Part shown: positions 1-5,492 of the stretch, one piece after another
Layout: each line of letters begins with the position of its first letter
Position numbering within the stretch: position 1 is the first letter of the stretch
Assembly: GCA_030646595.1 (NCBI GenBank)
Contig: JAUSKS010000277.1
Coordinates: 1 to 10,853, forward strand
Source: Gallionellaceae bacterium
GTDB taxonomy: Bacteria > Pseudomonadota > Gammaproteobacteria > Burkholderiales > Gallionellaceae
Direction: 5' to 3'
DNA length: 10,853 bases
Program-made: the position numbers and the translations under genes
Notes under the pieces: generated by a model
The model's input: only the letters and a program-made list of their open reading frames with translations
Told to the model about the DNA's origin: nothing
The model's database searches: none

Positions 1-1
1 G

Positions 2-112
<111 letters not shown>

Positions 113-119
113 CTTCGTC

Positions 120-139
120 CTGACTGACTCATCAGTCAG
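120..139. promoter_or_regulatory. Perfect 8-bp dyad after eno
   Basis: CTGACTGA and TCAGTCAG pair perfectly around a four-base CTCA gap, starting seven bases after the eno stop. No T-run follows, so it is not a canonical intrinsic terminator. It could be a 3'-end stabilising hairpin for the eno mRNA. The TGACTGA-N4-TCAGTCA form also resembles operators of TetR-family repressors. The sequence shows the symmetry; the function is unknown. Confidence 0.5.
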
Positions 140-191
140 TAATCAAGAAGGTAGCCTCATGTGGATAACGGAGTTACAGAGAGTCGTTCAT

Positions 192-310
192 TATGGAGTG
201 CGGCGACATGTCGCCGCTTTCAAAGCGCAGACATGTCTGATATAACTACTAGCCATTCGACTAGGTTGACAAACTACGCCAACCAAGTCGCTGGTTATGC
301 GCACTCCATA
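192..310. repeat. Palindromic (REP/MITE-like) repeat, interrupted
   Basis: The ends TATGGAGTGCG (192-202) and CGCACTCCATA (300-310) are an exact 11-bp inverted repeat. Inside are an 18-bp perfect palindrome GCGGCGACATGTCGCCGC (200-217), a central CGCTTTCAAAGCG symmetry (215-227) and a 12-bp palindrome CAGACATGTCTG (228-239). If bases 240-299 are removed, the remaining 59 bp form one almost continuous twofold-symmetric element made of two hairpins. I recall similar GGAGTGCGGCGAC-type palindromes as dispersed intergenic repeats in several bacterial genomes. The copy number here cannot be judged from one window. Confidence 0.8.
240..299. repeat. 60-bp structured insert inside the palindromic repeat
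   Basis: This segment separates CAGACATGTCTG from CGCACTCCATA and so breaks the symmetry of the surrounding repeat. It has its own fold: CGACTAGGTTG (258-268) pairs with CAACCAAGTCG (280-290) with one mismatch around an 11-base loop, and the ends ATAAC/GTTAT (242-246 and 294-298) are inverted. Sixteen of its bases (244-259) recur at 10838-10853. No protein is encoded. It may be a small non-autonomous repeat that moved into the palindrome. Confidence 0.55.
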
Positions 311-347
311 TGTAGATATGTCGCCTGTATTGCTGACCGCTGAGTAA

Positions 348-650
348 ATGCGCTGGGTCTCATTGATACTGGTCGCCCTTATTCTGCTGTTGCAGTATCC
401 GCTATGGCTGGGTAAAGGGGGCTGGTTGAAAGTGTGGGACATAGACCAGCAGCTTGAGGCACAGAAAAAAATAAATCAGGAAACGCAAATACGCAACGCA
501 GCACTGGATGCGGAAGTGCGTGATCTCAAGCAAGGCACAGAGGCCATAGAAGAGCGGGCGCGCAGCGAACTGGGCATGGTCAAGCGTAACGAATTATTTT
601 TTCAGATTGTGGGTGATGTACCCATCTCCGCAGTGAGTCAGGCCCGTTAA
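348..650 (+). CDS. ftsB: Cell division protein FtsB
   Basis: FtsB is a small bitopic inner-membrane protein of the divisome. It forms the FtsQLB complex that licenses septal peptidoglycan synthesis by FtsWI. The 100-residue product has the family layout: a short cytoplasmic N-terminus, one membrane helix at about residues 4-21, the conserved [11 protein letters not shown] border, a periplasmic coiled coil at about 30-70, and the [18 protein letters not shown] motif matching E. coli EERARNELSM-x-GE-FY. Length is close to the roughly 100 residues usual for the family. The ATG at 348 places the membrane helix correctly at the N-terminus; the ribosome binding site is weak. It follows eno with an intergenic repeat between them, so co-transcription with eno is likely but not shown. 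A strong terminator lies about 100 bp downstream. Confidence 0.93.
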   Translation: MRWVSLILVALILLLQYPLWLGKGGWLKVWDIDQQLEAQKKINQETQIRNAALDAEVRDLKQGTEAIEERARSELGMVKRNELFFQIVGDVPISAVSQAR

Positions 651-696
651 ACCCCAAAATATCATCTTATGTGCGCTACCGTACAGAACCAAAATA

Positions 697-742
697 GAGG
701 GGGGCGCATTATTCGCTTCCCCCCTCCAGGTGCAACACCTGG
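697..742 (+). other. Two tandem hairpins before the ftsB terminator
   Basis: GAGGGGGG (697-704) pairs with CCCCCCTC (719-726) around a 14-base loop. CCAGGTG (726-732) pairs with CACCTGG (736-742) around CAA. The two stems share one base and lead directly to the terminator hairpin at 749. No ORF covers this stretch convincingly. It may be a stabilised 3' UTR of ftsB mRNA or the body of a small RNA ending at 776. Confidence 0.5.
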
Positions 743-748
743 ATTTAG

Positions 749-776
749 TGGGGCAGGTAACTGCCCCATTTTTTTT
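749..776 (+). terminator. Intrinsic terminator downstream of ftsB
   Basis: TGGGGCAG (749-756) and CTGCCCCA (761-768) form a perfect 8-bp G/C-rich stem with a GTAA loop, followed directly by eight T residues (769-776). This is a textbook Rho-independent terminator on the plus strand and probably ends the eno-ftsB transcript. A second T-run at 783-790 follows. Confidence 0.9.
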
Positions 777-818
777 CGCCTGTTTTTTTTATTTCATTTC
801 TAATTTGAAAAATGATCA

Positions 819-922
819 CCTTCCCTCCCCTTCAAGGGGAGGGTTAGGGTGGGGATGGGGTGAAAGCCAGTTGCATAAGCTATTCCCCATCCCCATCCCA
901 CCCTTCCCCTTGAAGGGGAAGG
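819..922. repeat. C/G-rich inverted intergenic repeat, copy 1
   Basis: Two hairpins sit at the ends: CCCTCCCCTT-C-AAGGGGAGGG (823-843) and CCTTCCCCTT-G-AAGGGGAAGG (902-922). The inner flanks GGGTTAGGGTGGGGATGGGG (841-860) and CCCCATCCCCATCCCACCC (885-903) are imperfect inverted repeats, so the whole element can fold on itself around about 24 bases. It ends three bases before the stop codon of the minus-strand kinase gene and may also work as that operon's 3' structure, although there is no clear T-run on the minus strand. A related copy lies at 4591-4748. Together with the terminator region, this fills the 274-bp gene-free gap 651-924. Confidence 0.8.
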
Positions 923-924
923 AG

Positions 925-2304
925 TCAGTAATTAGCATTTAATAGCTGATCAAGCCAGACCTGCCATAGCCGGTATTTTTTTATCAACGACCCATCATGG
1001 GCTGCGGGCACTATTTTTTCGATGAGCGGATGAGCCACCCTGCCCGCAGCCAGTTGTGCCGCTCCTTGCAGGCTGGCATCTCTGTGCTGCCCCTGAAGCA
1101 CCTCGAACGGAACGCACTGGGCAATGCCTTGTTGCAAGCAACTTAATTCTGACAATCCACCACTGAGTATGACTTGTTGAATAGGCGTCGCGCGATGGAA
1201 CTCTTCCAGTATTCGCGCCACTCGGAAAATAATCGCCTCCAACAGCAAGGCAGCAATCTGCTGTGGTGTCAGATGTTCTACGGAGTCTGAAAAACATAGC
1301 CCGATATCCGCGCGAAAATAAGGCGCGCCCAAGCCGCTGGGTTCGGCCAGGCAAAAAATATCACTTGCTGCCAGGTCTGTCAGGCGGCAGTCGTTAATGG
1401 GATAAGGGGCTAACGCCAGCGCAAGAGAATTCAACGTGCCTTCCACAGCAATATGGGCCGTTAAATTTTTATCCTGATAGACCAGAGTACGCAAATAGCC
1501 GCCCAGCGCTGCTGTTGCATAGCGCAACACAAACCCCCCTGTGCCGAGATTGACCAATGCCTGGGCGCTCTCTTCATTCACACTGGCCAGCAGTGCAGCT
1601 GATTGATCGCCGACACTGGCTTGCAGGGTGAGGCCATTGTTCAGGCGCAGGCTCAAGCCGCTGGAAGGGTGCAGTTGTGGCAGGCTATTCAAGGGCAAAC
1701 CAAAAAGATCACACAGTTGTGGTGACCATTGTTGCTGCCGTATATCCAGCAGCAAAGTACGCGCCGCCATGGAAGGATCAGTGACATGATAGTGACCACC
1801 ACTCCAGCGCCAGATCAAAAATGTATCCAGCGTACCCACCCGCAACTCTCCGCGCGCCAGCCGTTCCCGCCAGGCCGGATGTTGCTGCAACAACACGCGC
1901 AGCTTGGGCGCAAAATAATAAGGTGTCAGACGCAGGCCGGTAATATCACGAATGATATTTTCCGAAGTTTTTAATTCCTCGCAGCTTGCAGTGCCCCTGT
2001 TGTCTTGCCACGAAATAAGCGGCGTGAGTGGCTGGCCGCTGCGCTGTTCCCAAATTAAAAAAGAAGAACGCTGGCTGCATAGACCCAGCGGCGGGAAATA
2101 ATCAGTATGGGCGAGACAGGCTGCCAGCACCTCTTCCGCCACGGCTGCGTATAACAGCGCGTCGCTTTCATAGTGGCCATCATGCGCAGTAATTTTCGGC
2201 GCAGGCAGCGCCACTACATGCCTGAGCAGCCCTGAGTCATCCAGCAAGCCAGCCTTGATGGAGGTGGTGCCAAGATCAAGTCCGATGGCAGTTATAGGTG
2301 ACAG
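925..2304 (-). CDS. FGGY-family kinase, GlpK-like
   Basis: FGGY kinases phosphorylate glycerol or sugars with ATP; here the context suggests production of glycerol-3-phosphate for GlpD. From a CTG at 2304 the protein is 459 residues, shorter than GlpK (about 500). It shows the N-terminal phosphate motif GLDLGTTSIKAG (8-19), GLCSQRSS (74-81), SWQDNR (98-103), GDQSAALL (232-239), LGTGGF (253-258), SGLGAPYF and the C-terminal ILSGGLSEL motif. By alignment in my head, GlpK R83, W103, Y135, D245 and F270 are kept (R79, W99, Y130, D233, F258) but E84 is Ser80, and a stretch after VEG is about 10-15 residues shorter. No in-frame ATG, GTG or TTG precedes the phosphate motif; the first TTG (2247) would remove it. 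CTG 2304 has a GAGG seven bases upstream. The gene overlaps glpD by 13 bp. The exact substrate is uncertain. Confidence 0.8.
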   Translation of the reverse strand: MSPITAIGLDLGTTSIKAGLLDDSGLLRHVVALPAPKITAHDGHYESDALLYAAVAEEVLAACLAHTDYFPPLGLCSQRSSFLIWEQRSGQPLTPLISWQDNRGTASCEELKTSENIIRDITGLRLTPYYFAPKLRVLLQQHPAWRERLARGELRVGTLDTFLIWRWSGGHYHVTDPSMAARTLLLDIRQQQWSPQLCDLFGLPLNSLPQLHPSSGLSLRLNNGLTLQASVGDQSAALLASVNEESAQALVNLGTGGFVLRYATAALGGYLRTLVYQDKNLTAHIAVEGTLNSLALALAPYPINDCRLTDLAASDIFCLAEPSGLGAPYFRADIGLCFSDSVEHLTPQQIAALLLEAIIFRVARILEEFHRATPIQQVILSGGLSELSCLQQGIAQCVPFEVLQGQHRDASLQGAAQLAAGRVAHPLIEKIVPAAHDGSLIKKYRLWQVWLDQLLNANY

Positions 2305-3851
2305 TGGAAAACCTCATCATTTATTCTGGCCTCATCCCAGCCTAACACGGGTGCCACCAGCCCAGCCAGAGGGCGCAACTCTGTTGCAGTGAGCTGGGCC
2401 AGAATTAACAGCGGCATGCGGCGGCGCAGCAAATCGCTTAAATGCACCACCATTTCCTGGCGCGCGCAACACAGCAAATCGGCAAGAATAAAAGGCAGCG
2501 TGGGTACGATGCGGGTCGCTAAATGCGGGTCGGTGGACAGAACAGAAAAAACTTCTTCCACGCGCTTGCCATAGCGCCGCATCAGCCATAGCGCAATATC
2601 CTCAGCCAACCCTATTTTTTTTGCCTGCGCCTTTTGGTGGGTAGTCCATTGCGTAAAATCTTGCGGGCTCCACGGAAACATCTGGGTGCGCGTCAAGCAA
2701 GGTTGTGACAGGCCGAGCTGGCTACACACTGTATCCACAATCACTGCCGCATCTTCGCGGGCGGAGGTAATTTTTCCGCCTATGGAATAATGGGTGCCAT
2801 TGGCCGCCGTTTTTAATTCCCAGTCACGGCTGACGGCAGAAGGATGGACGGAGCCATTATTTTTCAGCACACGCACACCGGCATAGCTATTAATAATGTC
2901 GGCTGCGGTCCAGCCGGTTTTCAAATAATAATTGGCGGCATCCAGCAGATAAGTAACATCTGCTTCCTCAACAGTCACTTGTCCAGCAGCGCCGTGGTAA
3001 TCGGTATCGGTGGTGCCGAGCAGCGTACGTCCATACCACGGCAGCATGAAAAAAACCCGGCCATCAGACGGAGCAGTCAACAGCAAAGCTTGATCCTGGA
3101 GCACTGCAGGCAACACCAGATGCACACCCTTGGTCAAGCGGCATGCTGTTTTTGCTTCCGTGGCATTGACCATCCATTGGCCGGTAGCGTAGACCAGCTG
3201 CTTGGTTATGATTGCGGCCTCGCTGTTATTGGTTTGATCGCATACGGTGGCGTGATAAACCGAACCACGTTTTTCCACGGATGATTTAAGTTGGCAATAA
3301 TTCACACACACTGCGCCTGCTGCCATTGCGCCGGCAATTAATTCCAGTACCAGCCGCGCATCATCGGTTTGCGCATCGGTATAGGTAAAGCCGCCTTGCA
3401 GCATTGCTTCATCCAGTGCCGGAAAATATAAGGAGAATGTTTTTCGGCCAAAGTGGTTATGCCGTAGGGCGGAACGTAAATTTCCGCCGAGAAAATCATA
3501 CAGCATCAAGCCCGCTTTCAATTGCAGGTGACCGATGCGGCTTTCAGGATAAAGCGGTATACCGAAACGTAAAGGCCATACGCGGTGGGGTGCATTGGAC
3601 AGCAAGCGGCTGCGTTCTACCAGGGCTTTTTTGACCAGCTTGAAATCCCATGTTTCCAGATAACGTAAACCGCCGTGGATCAATTTACTGGAAGCAGAAG
3701 AAGTGGCCTGCGCCCAATCACCTTGTTCCACGATAGCCACGCGCAACCCACGCAAGGCCGCATCATAGGCCGTCCACGCACCGTAAATTCCGCCGCCGCA
3801 CACCAGCAAATCAAATTGGCATCCGGCCAGTGCGGAAAAATCGCGCTTCAT
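2292..3851 (-). CDS. glpD: Aerobic glycerol-3-phosphate dehydrogenase
   Basis: GlpD is an FAD-dependent, membrane-associated enzyme that oxidises sn-glycerol-3-phosphate to dihydroxyacetone phosphate and passes electrons to quinone. The 519-residue product starts with a Rossmann FAD motif, LLVCGGGIYGAWTAYDAALRG (about 15-35, G19-G20-G21-x-x-G24), with E42 ending the second strand. The GlpD signature SSASSKLIHGGLRYLE (51-66) follows. Later blocks GVRVLKNNG and SIGGKITSARE correspond to the GVRPL and GGKLTTYR regions of E. coli GlpD, and the last roughly 120 residues fit the C-terminal DAO_C domain. Length is close to the E. coli enzyme (501). The ATG at 3851 overlaps the stop of the upstream GDPD gene by 4 bp (ATGA), implying translational coupling. 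The TAA at 2294-2292 lies inside the start region of the kinase gene. Confidence 0.95.
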   Translation of the reverse strand: MKRDFSALAGCQFDLLVCGGGIYGAWTAYDAALRGLRVAIVEQGDWAQATSSASSKLIHGGLRYLETWDFKLVKKALVERSRLLSNAPHRVWPLRFGIPLYPESRIGHLQLKAGLMLYDFLGGNLRSALRHNHFGRKTFSLYFPALDEAMLQGGFTYTDAQTDDARLVLELIAGAMAAGAVCVNYCQLKSSVEKRGSVYHATVCDQTNNSEAAIITKQLVYATGQWMVNATEAKTACRLTKGVHLVLPAVLQDQALLLTAPSDGRVFFMLPWYGRTLLGTTDTDYHGAAGQVTVEEADVTYLLDAANYYLKTGWTAADIINSYAGVRVLKNNGSVHPSAVSRDWELKTAANGTHYSIGGKITSAREDAAVIVDTVCSQLGLSQPCLTRTQMFPWSPQDFTQWTTHQKAQAKKIGLAEDIALWLMRRYGKRVEEVFSVLSTDPHLATRIVPTLPFILADLLCCARQEMVVHLSDLLRRRMPLLILAQLTATELRPLAGLVAPVLGWDEARINDEVFHCHL

Positions 3852-4576
3852 GCGTCTCTCATGTGCAAGGCTCTTTGCGGTACATCACTAATCAGAATAT
3901 CCACGGCCAGGTCCAGCGCCTTGGTGATTTCTTCGTCGCTATTACAAGTATAAACGGCCAGCACTTTACCGTGCTCGCGCAATAACTGCACCATGTTGAT
4001 GTCCAGGTTTTCGATAGGCAAACATAGCCCACGCAAAAAAGAATGGTCAGCCAGAACCTGCTGTGCCTCTGTCCACGACTGTTCCTCTTCCAGATTGTAA
4101 ATCAGCGGAAACTGTGGCCGGTATTGATGGGCGTAAACCAGGCTGGCGAGATTGAAGGAAGAAGCCATGATGGATTCATCCTGTATGGTGCCCGCTTCAT
4201 CCAACGTCAAGCGCACCTTCAGTTGATGGCGGGAATTCGGTTCCCATTCGCGGTTCTTGATTTCCAGCAGCAAGCGGCAACGGCTACGATAGCTTTGTAC
4301 AAAATCTTGCAGGCTCATGAGGGTTGCTTCCGCAAAATTCAGTTTATGCAATTGCGCATAATCAAAATCATCTATATGTTTATCCGCCAGACCCAGCTTG
4401 TTCAAAAAGCGGTCATGCCACAACACCGCCACTTCATCGCGGCTTAATTGCACATCGGTTTCCATGCCATCTATTGCATATTCCAGCGCCTGATCAAAAG
4501 CCGCGCGGGTGTTTTCCGGCGCTTCCCGGTTCGCACCACGGTGGGCAAAAATGAGCGTTGAAGACATAGAATTCAT
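3848..4576 (-). CDS. ugpQ: Glycerophosphodiester phosphodiesterase, UgpQ-like
   Basis: GDPD enzymes hydrolyse glycerophosphodiesters, the deacylation products of phospholipids, to an alcohol and sn-glycerol-3-phosphate, the substrate of the next gene, glpD. The 242-residue product starts close to the catalytic core: FAHRG with H12-R13, then PENT (20-23), E39 and D41 in GMETDVQLS, H54 in VLWHD, and the later LLLEIK strand, which carries another conserved Glu. These are the metal-binding and catalytic residues of the family. No signal peptide is seen, so it should act in the cytoplasm like UgpQ (about 247 residues). The frame stays open to 4663, but that extension runs into the palindromic repeat. 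ATG 4576 (or 4567) puts the HRG motif at the usual distance, with a weak GGCGG upstream. It is the first gene of the operon and overlaps glpD by 4 bp. Confidence 0.9.
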   Translation of the reverse strand: MNSMSSTLIFAHRGANREAPENTRAAFDQALEYAIDGMETDVQLSRDEVAVLWHDRFLNKLGLADKHIDDFDYAQLHKLNFAEATLMSLQDFVQSYRSRCRLLLEIKNREWEPNSRHQLKVRLTLDEAGTIQDESIMASSFNLASLVYAHQYRPQFPLIYNLEEEQSWTEAQQVLADHSFLRGLCLPIENLDINMVQLLREHGKVLAVYTCNSDEEITKALDLAVDILISDVPQRALHMRDA

Positions 4577-4590
4577 AGTGAGCCGCCAAC

Positions 4591-4748
4591 CATCCCCTCC
4601 CCCTTGCACTCGCAGGAAGTAGGCCGTGGTTGTAAAGCCGCTGAAGCGGCAACAACCACGCACTAGGGGGAGGGCTAGGGAGGGGGTAGACTCGTTACTC
4701 CTCCACTATCCCACCCCCATCCCAACCTTCCCCCTCTTAGGGGGAAGG
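4591..4748. repeat. C/G-rich inverted intergenic repeat, copy 2, interrupted
   Basis: The left stem CCCTCCCCCT (4595-4604) pairs with AGGGGGAGGG (4665-4674), and the right hairpin is CCTTCCCCCT-CTT-AGGGGGAAGG (4726-4748). The middle flanks GGGAGGGGGTAG (4678-4689) and ACTATCCCACCCCCATCCC (4705-4723) face each other as in copy 1 at 819-922. Unlike copy 1, the left hairpin holds 60 bases between its arms, with a separate nested hairpin (4625-4660). The element lies between the divergent GDPD operon and yaeQ. If the operon promoter is upstream of it, the repeat forms part of the ugpQ 5' leader. Confidence 0.8.
4625..4660. repeat. Nested hairpin inside repeat copy 2
   Basis: CGTGGTTGT (4625-4633) pairs exactly with ACAACCACG (4652-4660). 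Inside it, GCCGCT (4637-4642) pairs with AGCGGC (4645-4650) around GA. The block occupies what is a one-base loop in copy 1, so it looks like a second short palindrome inserted into the first. Confidence 0.7.
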
Positions 4749-4857
4749 AACGAGTTTGGTTCTGATGGATATAAAATCTTATTTTAGCGTAAAAGAATCT
4801 CCCTACCCAGCTAATTGGCCATTAAAATGCGCTTCTCTTCATTCGTGGTGTATTGTC
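4749..4857. promoter_or_regulatory. AT-rich divergent intergenic region
   Basis: Between repeat copy 2 and the yaeQ start lies an AT-rich stretch, including GGATATAAAATCTTATTTTA at about 4767-4786. It could hold promoters for yaeQ on the plus strand and for the GDPD-glpD-kinase operon on the minus strand. I could not assign a -35/-10 pair with proper spacing on either strand, so this is a location call only. Confidence 0.3.
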
Positions 4858-5400
4858 ATGGCCATCAAATCCACCATCTTCAAAGTCAATCTGCAAATTG
4901 CTGATATGGAACGCCACTACTACGCCGACCACGCCCTCACACTGGCGCGCCACCCTTCGGAAACAGACGAGCGCATGATGGTGCGGCTGCTGGTGTTTGC
5001 CTTGCATGCCCACCAGTATCTGGAATTCGGCCAGGGCATGACCGCCGATGATGAGGCTGATTTATGGCAAAAGGATTTAACCGGGGCCATTGAGTTATGG
5101 ATAGACGTGGGCTTGCCCGATGAAAAACTGATACGCAAGGCTTGCGGGCGCGCCAACCAGGTGTTGGTATATGCGTATGGCGGGCGCACGGCAGAAATGT
5201 GGTTCGCACAAAACAGCAGCCAGTTCGAACGCCTCAAAAATCTGACTGTGATCAATCTTCCTTCCGCCAGCACCCGCCCCCTGGCCGAATTGGCGCAGCG
5301 CACCATGCAGTTGCAATGCACCATACAGGATGGGCAGGTGTGGCTGGGTGATGGCAACAGCAGTGTGCAGGTGGAGCGGGTGGTGTTGAAAAGCCCGTAG
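4858..5400 (+). CDS. yaeQ: YaeQ family protein
   Basis: YaeQ proteins are small cytoplasmic proteins of unclear role; structures of family members show a PD-(D/E)XK nuclease-like fold. The 180-residue product aligns along its whole length with E. coli YaeQ (181 residues). The N-terminal MAIKSTIFKVNLQIADMERH, then LTLARHPSETDERMMVRLL (27-45), the acidic DDEADLW (64-70), IELWIDVGLPDEKLIRKA (78-95) and the end TIQDGQVWL (155-163) all have clear counterparts. An in-frame TTG at 4756 would add 34 residues without family similarity, so ATG 4858 is chosen; its ribosome binding site is poor. It is divergent from the glycerol-phosphate operon, and the next gene starts 92 bp downstream. Confidence 0.93.
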   Translation: MAIKSTIFKVNLQIADMERHYYADHALTLARHPSETDERMMVRLLVFALHAHQYLEFGQGMTADDEADLWQKDLTGAIELWIDVGLPDEKLIRKACGRANQVLVYAYGGRTAEMWFAQNSSQFERLKNLTVINLPSASTRPLAELAQRTMQLQCTIQDGQVWLGDGNSSVQVERVVLKSP

Positions 5401-5425
5401 ATTTATGCGTTAGCCGCAGATTGCC

Positions 5426-5454
5426 TTGGTGCGTTTCATCCGTGCTGCTAAAAT
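5426..5454 (+). promoter_or_regulatory. Candidate sigma70 promoter for the NHL gene
   Basis: TTGGTG (5426-5431) and TAAAAT (5449-5454) are separated by 17 bases and lie 38 bp upstream of the ATG at 5493. An AGGC ribosome binding site sits at 5484-5487. Spacing is ideal and each box has at least four consensus bases. It is inferred from sequence only. Confidence 0.45.
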
Positions 5455-5492
5455 CGAATACGGGCAATTAAAATTTATTCGATAGGCAACAC

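Noticed and set aside
266..271. TTGACA as a -35 box for ftsB.
   Set aside because: No -10 box at 16-18 bases; the nearest AT-rich hexamer is about 21 bases away, and the motif lies in the repeat stem.
240..300. The 60-bp insert as an integron attC site (ATAAC and GTTATGC ends, internal stem).
   Set aside because: The ends do not fit the GTTRRRY core well, the stem lacks the usual spacing and extrahelical bases, and the genes between the two partial copies are ordinary chromosomal operons rather than cassettes.
161..442. Short ORFs of 60-83 codons on both strands across the repeat.
   Set aside because: They are made of palindromic repeat sequence or overlap ftsB antisense, with no family similarity.
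730..942. A 70-codon plus-strand ORF between ftsB and the kinase gene.
   Set aside because: It runs through the terminator and the palindromic repeat, giving a Pro/Gly/Leu-rich peptide with no ribosome binding site.
4577..4663. N-terminal extension of the GDPD to 4663.
   Set aside because: The added 29 residues are encoded by the repeat, and the HRG motif normally lies near the N-terminus.
4756..4857. TTG start giving yaeQ 34 more residues.
   Set aside because: The extension has no similarity to YaeQ, and ATG 4858 matches the family start exactly.
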